Assembly (NCBI GenBank): GCA_937138495.1
Contig: CAKZPE010000011.1
Span: 1-64,000, forward strand
Source: an uncultured Oceanospirillaceae bacterium
GTDB taxonomy: Bacteria; Pseudomonadota; Gammaproteobacteria; Pseudomonadales; Balneatricaceae
DNA: 64,000 bases
Direction of reading: 5' to 3'
In this document: positions 20,078-28,908 of the stretch, piece after piece
Layout: every line of letters begins with the position of its first letter
How positions within the stretch are numbered: position 1 is the stretch's first letter
Notes under the pieces: model-generated
What the model saw: only the letters and a program-made list of their open reading frames with translations
What the model was told of the DNA's origin: nothing
Database searches by the model: none
Position numbers and translations under genes: made by a program

Positions 20078-20289
20078 TTGTATCTAGCTATAGAGTTCAG
20101 CAACCGTAATTAATAATGACTAATAACCATTACTAATCAATACAATAAAGCTATGTAGTCTTAGACATTAGCCTGCGTTGTATAAGACCATCCTCTATGT
20201 ACTGCATAAGATCATTACGATCCATCCCTCTACTACGGAAGTACCCCATCAAATCAATGTATAAGCCACTTCGTTTGCAACAGCACGCG

Positions 20290-20350
20290 CGGGGCCAGGT
20301 CTTGCCTTTTGCTTGAACAAATAAGACGGAGTCGAATCTCCGCCATCACA
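20290..20350. repeat. Dispersed repeat copy 2 (short, hairpin part only)
   Basis: ggggccaggtcttgccttttgcttgaacaaataagacggagtcgaatctccgcc aligns with the 5' parts of copies 1 and 3. Confidence 0.6.
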
Positions 20351-20363
20351 CCTGTTTCACGCT

Positions 20364-20858
20364 TTACTGCCTACGCGCAGGTTCCTGATCGTGAATGTAG
20401 ATGCCATAACCATCTACAGGATGTGGAACACCTACCTGATCTAATGCGTTGGCGATTGAGCCTCTGTGATATGAACTGTGGCTAACAATATGGAACAGGA
20501 TTTCTTCAACCGATAGCTTACCGGCTTTACCGTCAGCAAAGGTGAATGCGATTGCCCTCTGCCCGGCTTCATTATTCAACGTATTGGCGTAATCCCGGTA
20601 CCACTGCCCCGATGCTATCAGCCTTTCGTTCAGCGCTTCAAAGGCGGGGACTATTTCGCTATTGGTGTGCTTATGGGGCACAGGTGAGTCGGTTAATCGT
20701 GCCTGAAATAGATCCTGCACGATCACCATGTGGTTAATCTGCTGGAGCATAAAGGCATATTCACGGGGAAAGGCTTCGCTGTCTACCTGCTCAATCGCAG
20801 CCAGGGTACGCTGGTCAGCCCATTGCTTGAACTTTATCCCTTCAACAATCATCTTCAT
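20364..20858 (-). CDS. DinB-family protein
   Basis: FKQWADQRTLAAIEQVD...LQQINHMVIVQDLFQARL...ILFHIVSHSSYHRGSIANALDQVG; DinB metal-binding His pattern. Confidence 0.85.
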   Translation of the reverse strand: MKMIVEGIKFKQWADQRTLAAIEQVDSEAFPREYAFMLQQINHMVIVQDLFQARLTDSPVPHKHTNSEIVPAFEALNERLIASGQWYRDYANTLNNEAGQRAIAFTFADGKAGKLSVEEILFHIVSHSSYHRGSIANALDQVGVPHPVDGYGIYIHDQEPARRQ

Positions 20859-20912
20859 CCTGAATACCTTATTGGCTGCTCTTAAGCGGCTGACACGAAA
20901 AACACTGATTGT

Positions 20913-21311
20913 TTATTCCAGCACCTCAGAACTGATTGCCGTATCTTCTGATTCGATAACTTTAATCTCGCCATCAATCACGCCATAGGTTGTACGGTTC
21001 AGGGAGGTATCTTTAACCGTCATTCCCATCATGCGCATAATGGCTACGGTTTTTGTCTCCAGTGTTGCTCTGTTATTGTCCTGATCTACTAACAGGGAGA
21101 CCTGCTCACTGTTCACATCGGCAGTTTCCAGAGCCTGAAACGTCATCTTCAGCAGGCCGCGGTACTCCTCATATGTCACGCTTTTACCCTGAATGGTGAT
21201 ACAGGATGTCGGATGTATGTACTTTAATAACCCTGCTTCATCTTTGTTCACTAATGCCGTCTCAGTTTCCCGGCCGATCCTTTCGATAACGTCCTTATCC
21301 ATAACGGGCAT
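20913..21311 (-). CDS. NTF2/SnoaL-like fold protein
   Basis: 132 aa, ETETALVNKDEAGLLKYIHPTSCITIQGKSVTYEEYRGLLK pattern. Confidence 0.55.
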   Translation of the reverse strand: MPVMDKDVIERIGRETETALVNKDEAGLLKYIHPTSCITIQGKSVTYEEYRGLLKMTFQALETADVNSEQVSLLVDQDNNRATLETKTVAIMRMMGMTVKDTSLNRTTYGVIDGEIKVIESEDTAISSEVLE

Positions 21312-21346
21312 TCGATCACTCCAATATGCATATTGATAAAAATATA

Positions 21347-21535
21347 AGGGGCAGGTCTGTCCTTTTGCCAGAGCAAACGGGTCAAAGTTGACCCTCCACC
21401 TACACGCTCATAAAACCATTAGCCTTTCTGAAATACCAACATAATGGAATTCACCTGCCCAACTCACTCTAAGGTCTACCAACTTTCAATAACTTATGAA
21501 GGTGATTCATACTATATTGAATTTTTTTCCACTCA
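21347..21535. repeat. Dispersed repeat copy 3
   Basis: ggggcaggtctgtccttttgccagagcaaacgggtcaaagttgacccTCC...tggaattcacctgcccaactcactctaaggtctac, homologous to copy 1. Confidence 0.7.
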
Positions 21536-21685
21536 GAACAACATCTAACAATCCAAAAGCGACACACTTATGCTAATATGCGCCCCCTGATTGATGTATT
21601 CCGTCAGCGACACTGGTTTACATAGGTTTCGGCACGAGACTGAGCAGTCAGACCCTACAATTAGACATACTACGAGCTTCGGAAG

Positions 21686-22918
21686 ATGACCCAACATACA
21701 CCTCTGGATAAAAGCAAAATCAAAATTTTGCTGTTAGAGGGCGTTCACCAGTCCGCACTGGATACGCTAAACGCGCAAGGTTACACCAACATTGAATATC
21801 TGACCGGCTCCTTACCGGAAGATGAGCTGATTGAACGTATTAAAGATGTACGTTTTATCGGTATCCGTTCCCGCACCCAGCTGACTGAAAAAGTCTTTGC
21901 TGCTGCTGAAAAACTGATCTCCGTCGGTTGCTTCTGTATCGGCACCAACCAGGTGGATCTGAATGCTGCCATCCAGCGCGGTGTGGCGGTATTCAACGCC
22001 CCTTATTCCAACACCCGTTCGGTTGCCGAGCTGGTAATTGCGCAGTCCATCCTGCTGCTTCGCGGCGTACCGGAGAAGAGCGCTAAAGCCCACCGGGGTG
22101 TATGGCAGAAGTCGGCGAAAAACTCGTATGAAATCCGGGGTAAGAAACTGGGTATTGTCGGTTACGGCAGCATCGGTTCACAGCTGAGTGTCATGGCTGA
22201 GTCACTGGGTATGGAAGTGCTGTTCTACGATACCGTGACCAAACTGCCTCTGGGTAATGCGGTACAGGTTGGCAGCATGAAAGAGCTGCTGAATACCTGT
22301 GACATTATTTCCCTGCATGTTCCGGAAACCAAAGCCACCAAGAATATGATGGGCCCTGCTCAGTTTGCTGAAATGAAGCACGGTTCAATCTTCATTAACG
22401 CGGCCCGCGGCACCGTTGTGGATATCGATGCTCTGTGTGGTGCGTTAAGTGAACAGCGCCTGCTGGGTGCAGCAATTGATGTATTCCCGGTTGAACCACG
22501 CACGAATGACGATGAGTTCATCTCGCCGTTACGTGAGTTTGATAATGTGATCCTGACGCCACACGTGGGCGGTTCTACCATGGAAGCGCAGGAGAACATT
22601 GGCTATGAAGTGGCTGAAAAGCTGATCAAGTACAGTGATAACGGTACCTCTGTCAGCTCGGTTAACTTCCCTGAGGTTGCCCTGCCGGAGCATCCGGATG
22701 TTCACCGCCTGCTGCACATTCACGAGAACAAGCCGGGTGTGCTGACAGCCATCAACGAAGTGTTTTCTGAGAACAACATCAACATCAGTGGTCAGTATCT
22801 GCAAACTAACGAAACGGTTGGTTATGTAGTGATCGAGGTGGATGCAGACTGTTCAGACATGGCACTGAATAAGCTGAAGCACGTGCCAGGCACAATTCGC
22901 TGTCGCCGTCTGGTATAA
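21686..22918 (+). CDS. serA: D-3-phosphoglycerate dehydrogenase
   Basis: 410 aa; LGIVGYGSIGSQLSVMAESLGM, C-terminal ACT domain. Confidence 0.96.
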   Translation: MTQHTPLDKSKIKILLLEGVHQSALDTLNAQGYTNIEYLTGSLPEDELIERIKDVRFIGIRSRTQLTEKVFAAAEKLISVGCFCIGTNQVDLNAAIQRGVAVFNAPYSNTRSVAELVIAQSILLLRGVPEKSAKAHRGVWQKSAKNSYEIRGKKLGIVGYGSIGSQLSVMAESLGMEVLFYDTVTKLPLGNAVQVGSMKELLNTCDIISLHVPETKATKNMMGPAQFAEMKHGSIFINAARGTVVDIDALCGALSEQRLLGAAIDVFPVEPRTNDDEFISPLREFDNVILTPHVGGSTMEAQENIGYEVAEKLIKYSDNGTSVSSVNFPEVALPEHPDVHRLLHIHENKPGVLTAINEVFSENNINISGQYLQTNETVGYVVIEVDADCSDMALNKLKHVPGTIRCRRLV

Positions 22919-22949
22919 CCGCTGTCAGAGATCACTGCCAGTTTTAAAC

Positions 22950-22980
22950 AAAAAGCACTGCTATGGCGGTGCTTTTTTAT
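22950..22980. terminator. serA terminator
   Basis: aaaaagcactgctatggcggtgctttttt. Confidence 0.75.
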
Positions 22981-23270
22981 ACCCTGCTTCCAGCTAGAAA
23001 CCTTCAGTAAACAGACACAAAACTCAAATTGGTTAGGCATATTGCCCAAGTTGACAGGTGTATGTTTTTTGCAATGGCAATTTTTTAGCCCACCACGCTA
23101 AAAACCCCGTCATTACTGCTGATAACGACATGAATGATCAATTAATGTGCAGTTTTTATTTTCACCTGACTGTATATAGATTATTCTATAAGTGGGACTA
23201 GAAAAACGTGCTGCACACAGGACATGCTGGCACAGACACACGATGATGAATCGATGGAGTGATAGGTAAG

Positions 23271-23489
23271 ATGGAAAACAAGCGTTTATGCAGTGACTGC
23301 TTCATACTGGTACGGCGCCAACTGGTAACGTTGCACGAGAATCTGGTTGAAAGAAACCACGTGTTCAATGACACCATTTATGAATGCCAGTCTTGTAAGC
23401 ACCTGATCCGGCTTTCACATGTACCACATCAGTGGAGTGTGATGGATCCTGTTGAAGAAGATATCCATCACGATATGAAGACCGCCTGA
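23271..23489 (+). CDS. Small zinc-ribbon-like hypothetical protein
   Basis: CSDC...CQSC cysteine pairs; followed by cagcctgcacagcaggctgttttttt terminator. Confidence 0.55.
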   Translation: MENKRLCSDCFILVRRQLVTLHENLVERNHVFNDTIYECQSCKHLIRLSHVPHQWSVMDPVEEDIHHDMKTA

Positions 23490-23696
23490 TCACTGAAAAC
23501 CAGCCTGCACAGCAGGCTGTTTTTTTATCTGCTGATATATTCAGCCCCCTCTCATGCGCCTTGCAGAAAGGTCAGCCAGGCTTCCCGCCAGTCCGTACAT
23601 TTAATGAGCAAAAACGGCCAGCAATGATGCCCGGCCGTTCCGCAGTAAACACCCAGAGTATCTGCACAGCTTTATCCACAGATATTCTGTATAACT

Positions 23697-24614
23697 CTAT
23701 TCCTTCGTGTGATTCATCCCGAAGTACATCACCTGTTCGTTCATGTCTTTTATCTTTTCAGGGTTCAGCACCAGACGGGATGTTTGGAGTTTATCCACAT
23801 TTGGCTGAGCATCGACCCATTCATCCGCACTGCTGAGGGTTGTCAGCACACTGCTGGCACCTTTGGTGTAATAATGGCCGGGAATCACCACCTTGGGGTT
23901 GTAACGGTCCAGTGCAGTGTCCACATCTTCATAGCTGAGAATATGCTGCGAGCCGTCGATATTCATGATCAGCACATCCACCGTCTTCAGCACATCTTCC
24001 ACATGGTCGGCAGGAATAGGCCGGTTATCCCCCCAGTGCGCAATTTTAATGCCGCCGGTTTCAATCACCTGGATGTAATTATCCATGTGCAGGAAATTCT
24101 CTTTGGCACAGAAGTCCTGACCGAATTCTTCATCAGCTTCGGTCCACTTGTACCAGCCTTTGGACGCACACATGTGCTTATCCGCCAACCCAGTGACTTT
24201 TACATCTCCCAGTTTGTATTCACCGGATAAACGCTCCAGCACCTGAATCGCATGGGGGCGATATACAGCATCATGGTCAAAGTGTGCATGGGTCGACAGC
24301 ACCAGATCGACCGGCACTTCCGGAAATTCTTCCGGGAACCAGACGCCCCAGTAGCCGGACGGGTCATTACGCCAGGGATCAATCATAATTTTCAGACCGT
24401 CCGGCGAGGTAATACGAAACGCCATATGGCCAAAAAAGTCGATGGTCACATCGCCCGGCTTAGTCGGATCTCCCCCATTTTTCTGGGCTTCAATGACATT
24501 GTTATTGTTCTCGGTGAAGGTCCACGAACGGGACTCTGCCTGTACACCGCCGGTCAGGCTACATGCCAGTAACGCGGGGGCAAAATAGCGAATCAGTTTG
24601 TTGTTTTTATTCAT
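23697..24614 (-). CDS. Secreted MBL-fold metallo-hydrolase
   Basis: Signal peptide; DFFGHMAFRI, STHAHFDHDAVYRPHAI metallo-beta-lactamase motif. Confidence 0.85.
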   Translation of the reverse strand: MNKNNKLIRYFAPALLACSLTGGVQAESRSWTFTENNNNVIEAQKNGGDPTKPGDVTIDFFGHMAFRITSPDGLKIMIDPWRNDPSGYWGVWFPEEFPEVPVDLVLSTHAHFDHDAVYRPHAIQVLERLSGEYKLGDVKVTGLADKHMCASKGWYKWTEADEEFGQDFCAKENFLHMDNYIQVIETGGIKIAHWGDNRPIPADHVEDVLKTVDVLIMNIDGSQHILSYEDVDTALDRYNPKVVIPGHYYTKGASSVLTTLSSADEWVDAQPNVDKLQTSRLVLNPEKIKDMNEQVMYFGMNHTKE

Positions 24615-24739
24615 GATTATCTCCTGCTACCGCACGCCGGGCCGAATTACCCGACGCAGGAGAAACTATCATTGAATAATTTATTCCCGCGTAGAAGCAG
24701 GGGAAAATAGGTGATAAATAAGGGGGAAGCCCCCTATAT

Positions 24740-25690
24740 TTACTGATTACCCACCAGCAAAAACTGCTTAAGGGTAACGCTTGAACGGGCCAGCCCCAGC
24801 TTTTCACGGATATTGCGCCGATGAAAATCAATGGTGCTTTTTTCCAGATGCATTTTCTGGGCAATCGCCTTGCTGGATAACCCGTTACCAATCGCTACAG
24901 CAACTTGCTGCTCTGTAGGGGTTAACCGCGCCAGTGACGTATTATAAGGGTGCCGAACCGCTCCCAGCTGCTCGCGGATACGGTTAAGATATTCTATCTG
25001 CTCAGCTGTCAGCCCGCTGCTTTCCAGCTTCCGTAACCAGGGTTGTAGCAAGTGCTCGATGCTGGCATAAATTTCAGTTTCCAGTGCCTGCTTGTCCTGC
25101 TCCCGCTGGTTGAGCAGCACCCGCATGGCAGTGTTAATTTCGTCAAGATCATTCGCCCGGGCACGTACTTCAAAGCGCTGCTGTTGCAAGGCCTGTTCCA
25201 GTGCCTGCTGCTCGGAACGCTGTTGCTGATGCTGATACAGGAATGCGAGATCACCATTCACCAACCCCTGAAATTCTTCCAGCAACCCCTGATACTGTTG
25301 TGCCTGCATGTTGTGCCGCACATCTAATACACACAGGGTGCCGAAGGCGTCGCCGTCCGGCCAGTTGAGGGGATAGCCCAGATAGAACGACAGCCCCAAC
25401 ACCATATCCGGGTTATCTTTCCATTCTTTATCCCGCTGAGCATCAGTAACAAGCAGCGGTTCCCGGGTGTCGATTACCCGGTCGCAGTAAAGGCCGCAGT
25501 TTCGGGGGTTTTCTTCGTGGGCACGGTAGGGGTTACCGGTGGTGTCACTGCTCACCAGCATTTCTATATCCCGGGGTTTAATCCGGGTGATCAGAGCAGC
25601 GGGGGTATCGGTGATACGCCCCATCAGGTCCACCAGACGCTGCCAGCGGGCCAGCATCGGTACGGGAATTTCAGGTTTTACCTGCGACAT
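24740..25690 (-). CDS. GAF domain / LuxR-type HTH transcriptional regulator
   Basis: GAF-like N-term (GDAFGTLCVLD), C-term LTPTEQQVAVAIGNGLSSKAIAQKMHLEKSTIDFHRRNIREKLGL. Confidence 0.85.
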   Translation of the reverse strand: MSQVKPEIPVPMLARWQRLVDLMGRITDTPAALITRIKPRDIEMLVSSDTTGNPYRAHEENPRNCGLYCDRVIDTREPLLVTDAQRDKEWKDNPDMVLGLSFYLGYPLNWPDGDAFGTLCVLDVRHNMQAQQYQGLLEEFQGLVNGDLAFLYQHQQQRSEQQALEQALQQQRFEVRARANDLDEINTAMRVLLNQREQDKQALETEIYASIEHLLQPWLRKLESSGLTAEQIEYLNRIREQLGAVRHPYNTSLARLTPTEQQVAVAIGNGLSSKAIAQKMHLEKSTIDFHRRNIREKLGLARSSVTLKQFLLVGNQ

Positions 25691-25839
25691 TACAAAAACC
25701 TCTGCTGTTATTTTTATCGGTTTTTATAGCGTGCGTGAGTAGCACGGTTGCTTACATACTACTAAGCAATGCCGTATTTCGAAAGAAGCCCGGTTAAACC
25801 GGGCTTCAATTAATCGTCTGAACAGCAGTCATTCACCGC

Positions 25840-26877
25840 TTAAGGACAAGGATTAGAATGCAGTTTGCCAAGTGCTTCCAGCTGCTCTGAAAGCTCTGTT
25901 GATAAACGCATATCAAAGGCATCGATGTTGGCTTCAAGCTGTAGCATTTGCGTGGCACCGATGATGGTACTGGCGACAAAGTCCCGGCTGTCCACATAGG
26001 CCAGCGCCATTTGTGCCGGATCCCAGCCATGCTGTTGCGCCAGGTTTACATAGTCACGGGTAGCGGCCACACCAGCTGGCTGAATGTAGCGGCCAAACTG
26101 CTTGTAGAGGGTCAGGCGGGCACCTTCCGGCCACTGGTCATCCAGATACTTACCGGACAGCACACCGAACCCCAGCGGGGAATACGGCAGCATAGGCACG
26201 TTTTCCCGCAGCAGGACTTCAGTCAGGCCCACTTCATCAGACCGGTTCAGCAGGCTGTAAGGGTTTTGTACACTGACCACTTTCGGCAGGCCCAGTATTT
26301 CAGCGTACTTCACAAAGCTCATCACGCCCCAGGGGGTTTCATTCGACAGGCCTATGTAACGTACCTTGCCTTCATCCACCAGCGCTTTAAGCACTTTCAG
26401 GGTTTCCAGCATAGCGGTGCCGTCGTGTTGCGGTGCGTGGGTATAGTTCAGCTGGCCAAAAAAGTTGGTGGCTCTGTCGGGCCAGTGCAGCTGATACAGG
26501 TCGATATAATCGGTCTGTAACCGTTCCAGGCTGCCTTCAATGGCTTCGCGGATATTGGCTTCATCGAAATGAATATCCGGGCGCATGAAACGGGTCATTT
26601 CCGCGGGCCCGGACACTTTTGAAGCCAGTATGACTTTATCCCGGTTGCCCCGTTGCTGCATCCAGCGGCCGATGATTGCTTCGGTCTGGCCCTGTAAGCT
26701 TTCATTCACCGGGGCGGGGTAGATTTCCGCCGTATCCACAAAGTTAACGCCACGCTCAAAGGCATAGTCCAGTTGGGCAAAGGCTTCTGCTTCGGTGTTG
26801 TCCTGGGAGTATGTCATGGTGCCCAGACATACCCGGCTGACGTTCAGATCACTGTCACCCAACAGGTTATAGCGCAT
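25840..26877 (-). CDS. Aldo/keto reductase (Tas-like)
   Basis: MRYNLLGDSDLNVSRVCLGTMTYSQDNTEAEAFAQLDYAFERGVNFVDTAEIYP; 345 aa. Confidence 0.93.
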   Translation of the reverse strand: MRYNLLGDSDLNVSRVCLGTMTYSQDNTEAEAFAQLDYAFERGVNFVDTAEIYPAPVNESLQGQTEAIIGRWMQQRGNRDKVILASKVSGPAEMTRFMRPDIHFDEANIREAIEGSLERLQTDYIDLYQLHWPDRATNFFGQLNYTHAPQHDGTAMLETLKVLKALVDEGKVRYIGLSNETPWGVMSFVKYAEILGLPKVVSVQNPYSLLNRSDEVGLTEVLLRENVPMLPYSPLGFGVLSGKYLDDQWPEGARLTLYKQFGRYIQPAGVAATRDYVNLAQQHGWDPAQMALAYVDSRDFVASTIIGATQMLQLEANIDAFDMRLSTELSEQLEALGKLHSNPCP

Positions 26878-26904
26878 GGCGTTTCCTCTTTGTTACGGCT
26901 GCGG

Positions 26905-28155
26905 TTATACCGGCAGCAGACGCACGAAATATGATTTAAGGTAATCGGTTTCCGGAATGGCCGGATGCACCGGGTGGTCACCCCCCTGATGGCCCTGATC
27001 AAAGATCTGTGCCTGACGGTCCAGCGCACGGCTTTCTGAGCGGATCATATCCACCAGACGGTCACGCTGCAGGTGCATAGAGCAGGATGCGGACACCAGA
27101 AGACCGTTCTTCGCCACCAGGCGCATCGCCAGTTGGTTCATACGGCGGTAGGCCTGTTCACCGTTACGGATGTCTTTACGCTTCTGGATGAATGCCGGCG
27201 GGTCCAGAATGACAACGTCAAACTTTTCACCTTCTTCCAGCAGCATCTTACAGCCTTCGAATGCATCGCCCTGCATAGTCGTGAAACGGTCAGCCGCTTC
27301 GTTGATACGGGCGTTTTCTTCTGCCACGTCCAGTGCGAATTCAGACGCATCCAGACAGGTTACGTGGTCAGCGCCGGCTGCCAGTGCCTGGACACCCCAG
27401 CCACCCACGTAGCTGAACAGGTCGAGTACTTTTTTACCGGCTACATGCTGCTGCATGCGGGCGCGGTTCAGGCGGTGGTCGTAGAACCAGCCCGTCTTCT
27501 GGCCAGCCATGACCGGTGCCACCAGCGGCACACCGTTTTCCATCAGCGGTGCCATTTCCGGTACGTCGCCATAAACGGTTTCGACGTAGCTTTCCAGGCC
27601 TTCCATATCACGCATCTTACCGTCGTTACGGAACAGGACGCCCTGCGGCTTGAAGACTTTCAGCAGCGCAGCCAGTATTTCATCTTTCAGCGCTTCCATA
27701 CCGGCGGTGGAGATCTGCACGACAAAAATATCATAATAGCGATCGATCACTAACCCGGAAAGGCCGTCACTGTCACCAAAGACCAAACGGTAACAGGGCT
27801 GATCGAAGCAGGCTTCACGCAAAGAAAGCGCGACTTTTAAGCGATGAACCAGCAGCGACTGATCCATTGTCTGCTTCACAGAACGGCTGATCAGCCGCGC
27901 ACAGATCAGCGTATTCGGGTTTACATATGCAATGCCCAGCGCTTTTCCGTTGGCGGTTTCAACCACCACCTGTTCACCGGCGGCGAATTGTTTCAGCGGC
28001 GTTGCCTTGGTGTTTACCTCGTTGCTGTAGATCCAGACATGGCCACCGCGCAGACGTTTATCTGCGCCACTGTTTAATCGTAATACTTGCAAAATTTTTC
28101 CACTCTCAGATAACAGCAACCGGGGTTTTCCGGCCACCTGTAACGGTATCTGCAA
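26905..28155 (-). CDS. rlmI: Class I SAM-dependent rRNA methyltransferase (RlmI-like)
   Basis: PUA domain RLRGGHVWIYSNEV, VLDLFSYVGGWGVQALAAGA, ILDPPAFIQKRKDI; N-terminal start uncertain. Confidence 0.88.
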   Translation of the reverse strand: MQIPLQVAGKPRLLLSESGKILQVLRLNSGADKRLRGGHVWIYSNEVNTKATPLKQFAAGEQVVVETANGKALGIAYVNPNTLICARLISRSVKQTMDQSLLVHRLKVALSLREACFDQPCYRLVFGDSDGLSGLVIDRYYDIFVVQISTAGMEALKDEILAALLKVFKPQGVLFRNDGKMRDMEGLESYVETVYGDVPEMAPLMENGVPLVAPVMAGQKTGWFYDHRLNRARMQQHVAGKKVLDLFSYVGGWGVQALAAGADHVTCLDASEFALDVAEENARINEAADRFTTMQGDAFEGCKMLLEEGEKFDVVILDPPAFIQKRKDIRNGEQAYRRMNQLAMRLVAKNGLLVSASCSMHLQRDRLVDMIRSESRALDRQAQIFDQGHQGGDHPVHPAIPETDYLKSYFVRLLPV

Positions 28156-28213
28156 TACCGTAAAAACAACAAAGCCCCACCATCAGGTGAGGCTCAACAC
28201 TGCACCGTCTGAA

Positions 28214-28606
28214 TTACTCTTCAGATTCGCACAGTTCAGCGTAAGCATCAGCGTCCAGCAAACCTTCCAGTTCCTGTTCAGCGCTGACACGCAGCTGGAA
28301 GAACCAGCCATCACCGTAAGGATCACTGTTGACCTGTTCAGGCTCGTCTTCCAGGCCTTCATTAATCGCAATCACTTCACCGGACAGCGGAGCATAAATA
28401 TCAGATGCGGCCTTTACAGACTCAACCACACCCATGTCGTCGCCAATGGCGAACTCAGTACCTACGTCAGGCAGCTCCACAAATACCACATCACCCAGCA
28501 GTTCCTGCGCGTGATCGGTAACGCCGATAGTGACCACCCCGTCGCCTTCATGACGAATCCACTCGTGGCTGGACACATACTTTAATTCGCTAGGGATATC
28601 ACTCAT
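28214..28606 (-). CDS. gcvH: Glycine cleavage system H protein
   Basis: [49 protein letters not shown]...[12 protein letters not shown] lipoyl-Lys motif. Confidence 0.96.
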   Translation of the reverse strand: MSDIPSELKYVSSHEWIRHEGDGVVTIGVTDHAQELLGDVVFVELPDVGTEFAIGDDMGVVESVKAASDIYAPLSGEVIAINEGLEDEPEQVNSDPYGDGWFFQLRVSAEQELEGLLDADAYAELCESEE

Positions 28607-28908
28607 TTCTCTGTTCCTAAATGAAAGTTATAAACCGGTCCTTTCCGACACTGAAAAGGCACTGCAACTTCAAACTTAATACATCGTTTTTACCGATGTC
28701 TGGCCACAGGGTAACCGGACATCATTTATTTCTAGACCATCTTTGGAGTGATGGCCAGTTGTCTCCCATCAGACCAGTGACAGGATAATAAATTCGCTTC
28801 ACAGGGCGCTTGTCTCAGATCATTCCAGACTTTATTTATGCGCTGTTTCAAACGCCGCCATTCTACCTGTCTATGCGGCCGGTTAACATAACTGTCTCGT
28901 AAAGATAC

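Noticed and set aside
18561-21535. Integron attC sites explaining the dispersed repeats
   Set aside because: No convincing paired RYYYAAC/GTTRRRY core sites at the repeat ends and no integron integrase in the window.
28607-28908. Glycine riboswitch upstream of gcvH
   Set aside because: The leader lacks the characteristic tandem glycine aptamer motifs that I would expect.
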